Source: Elusimicrobiota bacterium | GTDB lineage: Bacteria > Elusimicrobiota > Elusimicrobia > F11 | Assembly: GCA_022709485.1 (NCBI GenBank) | Contig: JAKLIS010000055.1 | Location: 1 to 8,006 of the forward strand | Length of the DNA: 8,006 bases | Direction: 5' to 3' | Part shown: in pieces, positions 1 to 7,055 of the stretch | Numbering within the stretch: the stretch's first letter is position 1 | Layout: the number at the start of each line of letters is the position of its first letter | The notes under the pieces: model-generated | Seen by the model: the letters and a program-made list of their open reading frames with translations, nothing else | Database searches by the model: none | What the model was told of the DNA's origin: nothing | Made by a program: the position numbers and the translations under genes

Positions 1-1
1 C

Positions 2-3000
2 GTTTTAAGCGGGTCATTAGCAAGTGGGAAGACCTTTGATGTTTATTATCAATTTCACGGATGCGGGGATTTAAGTCAGCCCACAACTATCCGGGTTTAC
101 AGCAAGCAAAAATCATGGGGCGAATTTACTGAAATAGGTGATTCCCCTGATGTCCAATTACACGCTGGGCCACCGGTGCAGGTTTCTTTTGACAATTGGG
201 AAGCGGTGGTTGTTTTGAATCATGTGGCCGGACTCACCATGAAATCCAAAGACGGGTGCTGGAATGATGTGCCCGTGCCGGCTATCGCCACGGTCACGGT
301 GCGAGACCTTCGGTGGGGTTTTGATGGAACCAACTATTTTTGGGATGAAAACGATCCCTACGCCGAAATATCAGCCTCCAAGGATCCTTCGTTTACGCCT
401 CTCACTTTGCCGGGAACTTTTTACATTGACGCCGGTCAATCGAGCAAGACGATTTACTACCGGATAACGAGCTTAGATGCTTATGATCATAATTTGGAAT
501 GCGGTGTTCAAATGCCGGGCATGAACTATCAAAACTATCGAAGCGTGAGAATTAAACCGGTGGCTCAAGGCCTCACCAATCTTTCCGTGGACACGGGAAC
601 CTCGGGCACATTGACGTCGGTGACAATTACGCCTGATGGAGACAGGGTTAATGATGGCGCTTATATCAACTTCCAGGGTCCGGGCGAAGTGAACTGGGAA
701 GTGATCATCTCAACGAGCAATACAACCTACACGCCCAAATTGAGATCGTTTGGAGGATGGGGGTGCAGCCAACGGATTTTTTGGGATGGTCATAAAGATT
801 GGAAACCGGATGATCCGGGAGGAATCGCCGCGCCCGGGACTTACTATGTGAAAATTTCTCTTTCAGGCGGAAGTATTACAGACACCTCTTTGAGCATTGT
901 TCTTCAATCATTTGGGGTTATGGGGACTGTTTCCTCAGGAACACTCACTGGTTTGAGGGATGCCGAAGTCAATATTTACGGCGCGTCCAATAATTGGAGC
1001 AAAACAAAAGAAGACGGGACTTTTGCCATTTATGGAGTTAGAAACGGAGAATCCCAAATTGAAATCCGAAAAATGGGCTACGACACTTACCGTCAATCGA
1101 TTACCATGGCCAATTCAAACATTGATTTAGGAGATATTGAGTTGGTCCAAGGAAAAATTTTGAAATTATTCGTCACTATACCCAGTCCCGCTCGCCAAGA
1201 GCTTAATGGCGGGATCCGGGCCAATTCCTCGGATTGGTCTAAACAAGCCTGGGGCAATCTTCATTTCGCCCAGGGAAAGGAGACGGGGGATATGGGGGGG
1301 GATTCAACCATCACATCCACCTATACCGCTCTCACTTTGTCTCCAGGGGTTGAGTACAACATCCATATAGAGCTTCCGGGACATGGCACTGACGATTTTA
1401 GTGTGACCATTCCGGCGGCGGTTGATGAAGTTCATATGTCCACCGCTTTAACCCGAAGAGTGGATATTGTGGGCCTTGTGAGCCTGCCTGCCGTTGTAGA
1501 GGGGGGCAATAGCAAATGGGTGAACGTGGAAGTGGGGCCTGACCTCAATGAAGACGGCATTTATGATAATTGGGATTCGCGGTATCGATTTTGGGGAGGT
1601 GCTCAAATTAACACAGGGACCTCATCGGCCACTTACCGTGTGTCGGGCGTGTCTCCCGGCAAATATCTCATGAAGGCGCAAACAGATGGTTACATGCGGT
1701 CATCCACTTCCGCGGTCGTCGTTGCTGGTGCGACAGATGATATAACGGCGAACTTTCTAGAATTCGAAGCAGGGGGAATTCTCACTGGCATGGTGACTGT
1801 CAATGGAGATTCCGGAGGTTTATCCGAAGAGGGATCGTCAAGTTTTGTAGTCAACCTTAATTTGTGGTCCCAAGAGCTGGGAAATGGGGGGTGGGCTCAG
1901 GTGACAATGGCCACTCACTCCGACCTATCCCAAAGCACATTTTCAATTTCGGGTTTAGATAACGGGATATATCAGGTTTGGGCGTATTTATCCGGATTTG
2001 AAATGGTTCCTGCGGGGCAAAAAACGGCGACGGTCAGCGGGGGCGGGGGAGTTTTAGACCTGGTTTTTAAGGAATATACCGGAAGCGTTCAAGGAACCGT
2101 TCAACTCCCAGGCGCTAACGATGATTATGAAAACGTCACAGTTGAACTCATGTCATCGGCTGACTCGAAAATGGACCGTTCCGTTACTTTGACCGCGGGC
2201 AATCCCAATTTTACTATCGACAAACTCGGAACTTATGGTTATCGTCTGAGAGCGTCTTATGAAACGACCGGAATGGTGAAAGAACAATGGATACAAGTCA
2301 CCAATGGGAGAATTTCATATGTCACCTTGGATTTGTCCGGCGACACCTTTTCCATTTCAGGAATGGTTCAATCCCGGGCCAGATCTCCTTACACGTTGAG
2401 CTATATCGTTAACAGCAGTACCCCTACTCAACTTTATGAATCCTGTTCCTCTACCGAATCCATAATAAAAGAAGCCAATCGAATTGTGGCGAAAAAGGTG
2501 AGTCGAGAGGATGGCGGTGGTTGGGAAACATGCTCATGGAAGGACCGATTATATGACCCCGGTTCAACCTTCTTTGGAACTTACACTGCAACGGGTTATT
2601 TCGAGATAACAAAATTGCCCCCCGGCGTATATGAAATATACAACAACGGAGAATTGGATAATGATTTTCAAGACGGGAAAGAATTAGCGGAGACCGTTAG
2701 ACAGGTATATATCGCGACTTCAAACCTCACGGGAATCAATTTCGATTTAATTGACGGGTACAATATTTCCGGCATCATTAGGGTGGATAGTGGGATATCC
2801 GATCCCGGCCGTAACTTGATCGTAGCGCTCCTTAATAAGGCAGGGGCCGTTGTCGCGGAAAAAAATATTTACTTTCAAGGGACTCAAGTCACATTCCTAT
2901 TTGAACGAATTCCAACCGGAAATTATGTTTTGCGCGCCCGGGATAATTATTCCCCAATTAAATACTCAGCCAAAGATGTCTCGGTCGATGTGGTGGCTTC

Positions 3001-5581
3001 CAATGTGGAAGGAAAAGAGATTGTTTTGCTATCCGCTGGAAAAATTCAAGGGCAAATCCGAATTTCCACCTCTGCCAGCGCTTCGGAAGGAATCCTATTA
3101 ACATATCAAAATTTCCAAAAATACCTTCCTGATGAATTTGAAATAGTGGCTCGTGCCAATCCTTGGTTTCAAGGAGGATGGGCCGACGCGGGGATGAACA
3201 AAATCAACCAGAGCGGGTATTTCACCCTCTATGTCAACGAGGGAACCTACGATGTCCAATTCAAAAATCGTAATGCTATCAGCGATTCTGATGCGGCCAC
3301 CGGTAAAAAACAGTTGGTTTCCAAAACGATCGGCGGTATCTCCATTACCGCTGGTGGCGTTAAAGACTTGGGAGTCATCAATATATATGACGGGTCAACC
3401 GTTTCGGGAATAGTCACTAATTCGGCAGGTCAGCCGCTGTCCAACATTCCCATCATTTCTTATCCCACCGGGTTACCTGACGGACGTTGGGACGACAATG
3501 TCCTGACATTTACAAATGAGACGGGGGCCTTCACCATTCGGGGCATCGATAAAGAAGGAATCCGATATTACGACTTCATCGCGTCCCCACGGCCTTTTGG
3601 CGGCGATGATGAATTTTCCTATATCCCCGGACAGATCATTTATGGAGAAGCCTATAAAACACGCGTTGACACATCACGGTACCCCGAAGTGAATTTTGTG
3701 TTATCGCCTGCCCCTGGCAGCGTGTCCGGCAAAGTGACAACTCCAGACGGGGGCCTTTTGCAGATCCCCTTTGGCGACGAAGATGAAAAGATGGGCGCTT
3801 TCATTATCATGAACAAGATCGGCGATATTCCTCAAAATAATCCTCTCGGGAATATTGAGGCGCAAACAGAGCCCGACGGGACATTTCAAGTTGAAGGCTT
3901 GGTGGCGGGGTCCTACAATTTATGGGTTTTATGCAATGGATATGGCGGCGCTGCCGTGCCCAATATCCAAATCGGGAATGGAAACGTGACCATACCTGAT
4001 TCTTCGTTGGTTCTATCCACAGGTTCAACCTTATCTGGAAAACTTTTGAAAGTTGATGGAACGGCACCCAGTGAATATGACGCGAACGATATCATCGCCA
4101 TTCGAAATGGATTTGAGGAAATTTTGGTTGGGAATTTAGACATAGACGCATCGGGTACCATTTTGGGTTACTCAATGACGGGATTCAAAGAGAATAAAGC
4201 CTATTCCCTCCTTATTTTTAACGAACAAGATGAGACGTTCACCTTAGCATCCAATCTCATTGTGAACAATACCATGGAGAGAAATTTTGTTTTAACCGAT
4301 CGAATTCCGGAAATATTTACTCAGGCCTCAAAAGGAAGCGACGGAAAATTCAATATTCAATTTGAATTTACCAAGTCTTTGCGAAATTCTGAGATAGATA
4401 TGGATTCTGACGGGACCTCAGATGACAATGAATGCGGAAATATCATAACGGTCAAGGAAGGAGCGGGATCTTTTGTATGTGATGAGTTGAACTGGCTCTC
4501 TTCAGATCGGTCAAGAGCTATTGTTCAGTACACCCCAGCCGCCGGCGAAAGTACTTTCCGCCTGACGGTCCAAGCCACGTTTAATTCTATTGACCCCACG
4601 TCAGGGGCGAATTACTCAAAAACAAGCACCTTTACCTACTACGCGGGAATTTCAAAATCGAAGTCAAAACTGGTCCCGAATGCGGCCGGGGCAAACATTT
4701 ATTTAGAGGGAGAAACGGGAGAATTTCAGTCGCCTCCAGGGGCTTTTGTCGCAGCGGGAGGGGAATCGGGAAGTAGCGCCGATTTAGAGGTCGAAGTGGA
4801 GTTCCGCGCGGCGGACAATATGACGGATTTAGATTCATCGGTGTCAATGAGCCATGAAAATATGGCAGTAAAAATTGCGAAAACTTTGGGATTCACCGCT
4901 TATCCCAGGGAAATGGCTTCCGCTATCAATAAGATTGTGGCATTGGATATAGATCCATTTAGTTCATTTTATGATGTGTTGCTGCCGGCAAGCGTGAGCC
5001 ATTATTTCCCCAATGGAAAAGAGGCCAAAATTTGCCTTGCCTACGATGACGGTGTCGATGATCCCTATTCTTTGAATATCTATTATTACAATACGGAGAC
5101 TGATGAGTATCTCATTGAAAATGAAAATAAATTCGTTGACGTTGATAACAAGCGAATATGCGCCAATATATCCCACGCCTCCGTGTTCACGATTTTGGAT
5201 TCGAGCGCCAGCATCATCAGTGGAGGAGGGTACACCGGCGAGCTCGCGATAATGAACTTCCCCAATCCGTTTAATTTGAAATCTAAAACCGTCACCCTCC
5301 AAAATCCCGGAAGCAACCCGGCCAGTCAAACGATTGAAGGAACCATGATTAAACTAAGCGTTCCCGCCTCCATTTCTGGTTCCGTTTCGATAGAAATTTA
5401 CAACGTCACCGGAGAAAAAGTGAGAACCATTCATTCCGATGTGGTTGGCGGATCTCACTACTACATTAATTGGGATGGAAAAAATGATCATGGCGAGCAA
5501 GTCGCTTCCGGTGTTTATATAGGGCATCTAAAAATCGCCGGTGGGAATGAAAAGTTTTTCAAGATGGCGGTGCTTAAATGA
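2..5581 (+). CDS. Giant multi-modular secreted surface protein with FlgD-like/type IX sorting-like C-terminus (5' end outside window)
   Basis: The frame is open from base 2 with no stop, so the GTG at 176 is not a real start; the true start and signal peptide lie upstream. At least 1859 residues are visible (numbered from base 2). The order is: Ig-like beta segments (about 1-200); a FlgD-like Ig domain (about 205-303) with WDG at 261 and APGTYYVKI; about ten tandem carboxypeptidase-regulatory-like modules (about 305-1430), recognised by recurring starts such as GSVSGKV, GSTVSGIV and GSVQGTV and by closings such as VAGSYNLWV and SPGKYLMKA; a Big/Ig-like segment (about 1433-1550); a ZU5-like region ending HASVFTIL (about 1550-1737); and a C-terminal domain with FPNPFN (1753) and WDGKNDHGEQVASGVY (from 1824). 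DxDxDG-type loops occur near 1541 and 4397 nt. No catalytic motif was seen. By architecture it is an extracellular adhesive or structural protein. Function and substrate are unknown; secretion by a type IX-like route is inferred from the tail and the adjacent PorV-like gene. Confidence 0.9.
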   Translation, partial: VLSGSLASGKTFDVYYQFHGCGDLSQPTTIRVYSKQKSWGEFTEIGDSPDVQLHAGPPVQVSFDNWEAVVVLNHVAGLTMKSKDGCWNDVPVPAIATVTVRDLRWGFDGTNYFWDENDPYAEISASKDPSFTPLTLPGTFYIDAGQSSKTIYYRITSLDAYDHNLECGVQMPGMNYQNYRSVRIKPVAQGLTNLSVDTGTSGTLTSVTITPDGDRVNDGAYINFQGPGEVNWEVIISTSNTTYTPKLRSFGGWGCSQRIFWDGHKDWKPDDPGGIAAPGTYYVKISLSGGSITDTSLSIVLQSFGVMGTVSSGTLTGLRDAEVNIYGASNNWSKTKEDGTFAIYGVRNGESQIEIRKMGYDTYRQSITMANSNIDLGDIELVQGKILKLFVTIPSPARQELNGGIRANSSDWSKQAWGNLHFAQGKETGDMGGDSTITSTYTALTLSPGVEYNIHIELPGHGTDDFSVTIPAAVDEVHMSTALTRRVDIVGLVSLPAVVEGGNSKWVNVEVGPDLNEDGIYDNWDSRYRFWGGAQINTGTSSATYRVSGVSPGKYLMKAQTDGYMRSSTSAVVVAGATDDITANFLEFEAGGILTGMVTVNGDSGGLSEEGSSSFVVNLNLWSQELGNGGWAQVTMATHSDLSQSTFSISGLDNGIYQVWAYLSGFEMVPAGQKTATVSGGGGVLDLVFKEYTGSVQGTVQLPGANDDYENVTVELMSSADSKMDRSVTLTAGNPNFTIDKLGTYGYRLRASYETTGMVKEQWIQVTNGRISYVTLDLSGDTFSISGMVQSRARSPYTLSYIVNSSTPTQLYESCSSTESIIKEANRIVAKKVSREDGGGWETCSWKDRLYDPGSTFFGTYTATGYFEITKLPPGVYEIYNNGELDNDFQDGKELAETVRQVYIATSNLTGINFDLIDGYNISGIIRVDSGISDPGRNLIVALLNKAGAVVAEKNIYFQGTQVTFLFERIPTGNYVLRARDNYSPIKYSAKDVSVDVVASNVEGKEIVLLSAGKIQGQIRISTSASASEGILLTYQNFQKYLPDEFEIVARANPWFQGGWADAGMNKINQSGYFTLYVNEGTYDVQFKNRNAISDSDAATGKKQLVSKTIGGISITAGGVKDLGVINIYDGSTVSGIVTNSAGQPLSNIPIISYPTGLPDGRWDDNVLTFTNETGAFTIRGIDKEGIRYYDFIASPRPFGGDDEFSYIPGQIIYGEAYKTRVDTSRYPEVNFVLSPAPGSVSGKVTTPDGGLLQIPFGDEDEKMGAFIIMNKIGDIPQNNPLGNIEAQTEPDGTFQVEGLVAGSYNLWVLCNGYGGAAVPNIQIGNGNVTIPDSSLVLSTGSTLSGKLLKVDGTAPSEYDANDIIAIRNGFEEILVGNLDIDASGTILGYSMTGFKENKAYSLLIFNEQDETFTLASNLIVNNTMERNFVLTDRIPEIFTQASKGSDGKFNIQFEFTKSLRNSEIDMDSDGTSDDNECGNIITVKEGAGSFVCDELNWLSSDRSRAIVQYTPAAGESTFRLTVQATFNSIDPTSGANYSKTSTFTYYAGISKSKSKLVPNAAGANIYLEGETGEFQSPPGAFVAAGGESGSSADLEVEVEFRAADNMTDLDSSVSMSHENMAVKIAKTLGFTAYPREMASAINKIVALDIDPFSSFYDVLLPASVSHYFPNGKEAKICLAYDDGVDDPYSLNIYYYNTETDEYLIENENKFVDVDNKRICANISHASVFTILDSSASIISGGGYTGELAIMNFPNPFNLKSKTVTLQNPGSNPASQTIEGTMIKLSVPASISGSVSIEIYNVTGEKVRTIHSDVVGGSHYYINWDGKNDHGEQVASGVYIGHLKIAGGNEKFFKMAVLK
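622..912 (+). other. Internal FlgD-like Ig domain
   Basis: This part of the giant protein reads VTITPDGDRVNDG, then W-E-V-I-I-S, then FWDGHKDW and APGTYYVKISLSG. That is the usual layout of FlgD_ig-like domains: a Pro-Asp-Gly-Asp start, a central WDG turn and a final PxGxYxxxI strand. In many candidate-phylum proteins this domain sits at the C-terminus. Here one copy is near the N-terminal side and another forms the tail. It is a structural domain with no predicted activity. Confidence 0.65.
916..4290 (+). repeat. Array of about ten diverged carboxypeptidase-regulatory-like beta-sandwich modules
   Basis: Protein-level tandem modules start near nt 916, 1453, 1770, 2078, 2345, 2757, 3035, 3390, 3717 and 4022. 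Each opens with a G-x-(V/I/L)-x-G-x-(V/I) strand (GVMGTV, GILTGMV, GSVQGTV, FSISGMV, YNISGII, GKIQGQI, GSTVSGIV, GSVSGKV, GSTLSGKL). Many then show a DGTF/GAFTI strand and a GxY closing strand. These are hallmarks of the CarboxypepD_reg/CNA-B-like fold. Copies differ widely in length and sequence, and no nucleotide-level repeat was noticed, so the array looks old rather than recently amplified. Module borders are estimates by eye. Confidence 0.7.
1294..1301 (+). repeat. G8 homopolymer in the giant protein gene
   Basis: Eight consecutive G bases lie inside the coding frame, flanked by TAT and ATT. They encode the M-G-G-D stretch. A gain or loss of one base would truncate the protein early. Tracts of this length serve as slippage sites in some phase-variable surface genes; whether this one varies is unknown. 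Confidence 0.5.
4672..5208 (+). other. ZU5-like juxta-C-terminal region of the giant protein
   Basis: The segment runs from an Ala/Gly/Pro-rich start (PPGAFVAAGGESG) through acidic strands to KICLAYDDGVDDPYSLNIYYYN, then YLIENENKFVDVDNKRIC and HASVFTIL. A 'structured strand, then describe-the-state strand, then H-x-S-x-F-x-x-L' layout is seen in ZU5-type and related domains next to the C-terminus of large surface proteins. Two cysteines (KICLAY and RICANI) could form a disulphide within it. The family assignment is tentative and made by eye. Confidence 0.4.
5240..5578 (+). other. C-terminal FlgD-like / type A sorting-like domain
   Basis: After a glycine-rich hinge (SGGGYTG) the sequence reads FPNPFN, then a strand region, VSIEIYNVTGEKVRTI, WDGKNDHGEQVASGVYIGHL and a final KFFKMAVLK. 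This matches the consensus of C-terminal sorting domains recognised by the type IX secretion system and of FlgD_ig tails: FPNPFNP, then (V/I)YNxxGxxVrtL, WDGxdxxGxxvasGvY and a basic-ended KMxxLK strand. It is known to act as an outer-membrane export and anchoring signal in Bacteroidetes. In other phyla the role is inferred. A 15-residue insertion (around LQNPGSNPASQTIEG) follows the FPNPFN motif. Confidence 0.75.
5578..5581 (+). promoter_or_regulatory. ATGA stop/start overlap (probable translational coupling)
   Basis: The TGA stop of the giant protein gene (5579-5581) overlaps the ATG of the PorV-like gene (5578-5580). A second ATG follows at once (5581-5583), giving an alternative start one codon later. 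No strong Shine-Dalgarno sequence is visible just upstream, only a weak AAGATGGCGG stretch. Re-initiation by terminating ribosomes is therefore the likely way the downstream gene is translated, which would tie its yield to that of the cargo. Confidence 0.7.
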
Positions 5582-6537
5582 TGCGAAAAGTTGGGCTCCA
5601 TCGCCTTTGTTACCTGTTTAAACCCTGGATTCCGGCTTTCGCCGGAATGACGATGCTGTTCACATGTACTGTTTTTGCGGGAAATAAAAACGTCGGAACC
5701 AGCGGCGCCCAGTTCTTAAAATTAGGAGCCGGGGCGCGGCCAGTGGCGATGGGAGAGGCTTTTGTGGGGATTGCCGATGACGCGAACGCCTTGTACTACA
5801 ATCCCGCGGGAGCCGCGCAGTTAGACCGCGCCGAGTTCACCGCCACTCATACTCAATGGTTTCAGGATATGAATTATGAATATGGCGGGTTTGTCCTTCC
5901 CACAAAAGTGGGAACGCTTGGAATATCGGCCTCAACCCTAAAAATTGAAGACCTGGAAAAGCGCACCGCAGATGAATCTTATGTGGGCCAATTTGAAACC
6001 TTGGATGCTTGTTATGGCCTCTCCTACGCCAGAAAATGGAATGAAACCCTTTCTTGGGGCGGCACCTTGAAGTATCTAAAACAGGAAATCGACTCGACCT
6101 CGGCCAAGGCCTGGAGCGTCGATTTGGGATTATGGAAACAATTCGCGGAGACTCCATTTTCGGCGGGGCTGGCCGTTCGAAATCTGGGAGAAGAGGTTAA
6201 ATTTGTGGATGAAGGGGATCCTCAGCCATTGATTTTAGATGGAGGGGTGGGGGGCCGGTTTTTTGACAAAAGACTTCTCATCGGCACCAATGTCAAAATT
6301 CCCCGGGACAATGACGTTCAATTCGGCATGGGAGGAGAATTGACATTTCCCATGGCAGGCGCCGTTAAACCCGCCCTTCGCGCCGGCTATAACAATTCCC
6401 ATTCGGACGCCGACGGCGCGAGCGGGGTGTCTTTGGGCGCCGGCCTCACTATTAAACAGTTTTCCATGGATTTTTCCTGGGTTCCTCTCGGGGATTTGGG
6501 GGAAACCTTCCGATATTCAGCCAACTTCCGGTTTTAA
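5578..6537 (+). CDS. PorV/PorQ-family outer-membrane beta-barrel protein
   Basis: The 319-residue product has a basic N-terminus (MMRKVGLHR), a hydrophobic stretch ending TVFA, and a likely signal peptidase I site before Gly35. The mature start GTSGAQFLKLGAGARPVAMG, followed by EAFVGIADDANALYYNPAGAAQL (residues 40-82), is the family signature. The rest alternates amphipathic strands and ends YSANFRF, a terminal aromatic typical of the beta-signal read by the BAM machinery. Length fits the family (about 300-400). In Bacteroidetes PorV binds the sorting domain of type IX cargo at the outer membrane and hands it to the attachment machinery. Members outside that phylum are not characterised, so this role is inferred here from family and from coupling to a tagged cargo gene. 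The start overlaps the preceding stop (ATGA). A dispersed-repeat palindrome is embedded in the signal-peptide region. Confidence 0.9.
   Translation: MMRKVGLHRLCYLFKPWIPAFAGMTMLFTCTVFAGNKNVGTSGAQFLKLGAGARPVAMGEAFVGIADDANALYYNPAGAAQLDRAEFTATHTQWFQDMNYEYGGFVLPTKVGTLGISASTLKIEDLEKRTADESYVGQFETLDACYGLSYARKWNETLSWGGTLKYLKQEIDSTSAKAWSVDLGLWKQFAETPFSAGLAVRNLGEEVKFVDEGDPQPLILDGGVGGRFFDKRLLIGTNVKIPRDNDVQFGMGGELTFPMAGAVKPALRAGYNNSHSDADGASGVSLGAGLTIKQFSMDFSWVPLGDLGETFRYSANFRF
5625..5651 (+). repeat. Dispersed palindromic repeat (WIPAFAGMT type) inside the PorV-like gene
   Basis: Perfect 8-bp arms ATTCCGGC (5629-5636) and GCCGGAAT (5641-5648) flank a TTTC loop, with CTGG before and GACG after. Read in frame it encodes WIPAFAGMT (residues 17-25). 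This peptide is well known from translated copies of a widespread intergenic REP-like repeat of many bacterial genomes. Here the copy lies in frame within the signal peptide and supplies most of its hydrophobic core. It is the only copy seen in the window. Confidence 0.75.
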
Positions 6538-6539
6538 AT

Positions 6540-7055
6540 ATGGCCAACCGACGAAAATCAAAAAGATTAAAAATCGATAGACATGTCCGCGTGCCCGTGC
6601 AGATTTGCCCGGTCATGCCTTTTCTCGGACGGAACATCGACGCTCATCTTCTAAATATTTCGAAGGGGGGGATGTCCCTGGCCATTCAGGATCTCCCGAA
6701 AAATAAAAAATTAAAGAAAGGGACCAAGCTAAAAATCCATTTCCACTGGCCGGGAAGCCATTTGTTTGCCAGTGACGCTCAGGTTTCCCATTGGATCGCC
6801 TCTCCTCAACATGGGATTTTAATGGGGATTAAATTTCATCGACCTCATGGGTTGTTGGTGAAAGAAATAAACAAGATGGTGGAAGATGAAGCCATTTGTG
6901 AAAGCCGCGTGCAGACTGAAGAAGGGCCTTGGTGCGATGTTCTCTGTTCCTTTCACGGGCTCTGCCGGAAGGCATTTCGAGCCACGGATCCGTCCATTAA
7001 TCAAAATCAAATTGAATTCTCAATTCAAATTGACGAAGACGAACAAGCCGCTTAA
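6540..7055 (+). CDS. PilZ-domain protein with cysteine-rich C-terminal extension (candidate c-di-GMP receptor)
   Basis: The 171-residue cytosolic protein has no signal peptide or membrane segment. Both c-di-GMP-binding motifs of PilZ are visible: RxxxR as R5-K-S-K-R9 and (D/N)xSxxG as N39-I-S-K-G-G44. The later strands also fit the barrel: KKGTKLKIHF, ASDAQVSHW and GILMGIKFHRP. The domain spans about residues 3-108. The tail (109-171) is unusual: it holds C120, C132, C136 and C142 (C-x11-C-x3-C-x5-C) and ends in an acidic stretch (IDEDEQAA). The ATG lies two bases after the PorV-like stop, with no clear ribosome-binding site, so the gene is probably co-transcribed and coupled. Binding of c-di-GMP is predicted from intact motifs; the target is unknown. 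Control of export or of surface display is only a contextual guess. Confidence 0.88.
   Translation: MANRRKSKRLKIDRHVRVPVQICPVMPFLGRNIDAHLLNISKGGMSLAIQDLPKNKKLKKGTKLKIHFHWPGSHLFASDAQVSHWIASPQHGILMGIKFHRPHGLLVKEINKMVEDEAICESRVQTEEGPWCDVLCSFHGLCRKAFRATDPSINQNQIEFSIQIDEDEQAA
7008..7032 (+). repeat. AT-rich inverted repeat at the 3' end of the PilZ gene
   Basis: Arms CAAATTGAATT and AATTCAAATTG (10 of 11 pairs) flank a CTC loop, 20 bases before the stop codon. The stem is AT-rich and is not followed by a T-run, so it does not look like an intrinsic terminator. A match this good could arise by chance in a window of this size. Confidence 0.3.

Noticed and set aside
176..178. GTG as the start of the giant protein
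   Set aside because: The frame is open back to base 2 with beta-strand-like sequence upstream, no signal peptide follows the GTG, and no ribosome site precedes it. The gene simply enters from the left edge.
2038..2050. G-rich GGGGGCGGGGG stretch as a G-quadruplex
   Set aside because: Only two long G-runs are adjacent. The four closely spaced runs needed for a standard quadruplex are not present.
4964..5329. 121-codon open frame on the minus strand
   Set aside because: It lies wholly inside the giant gene, antisense to well-recognised domain sequence. Its translation shows no family motif and no ribosome site was seen, so it is a coding shadow.
7008..7032. AT-rich hairpin in the PilZ gene as a regulatory element
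   Set aside because: About one such imperfect 11-bp stem is expected by chance in a window of this size, there is no T-run, and it codes for ordinary alternating residues. It is listed only as a low-confidence repeat.
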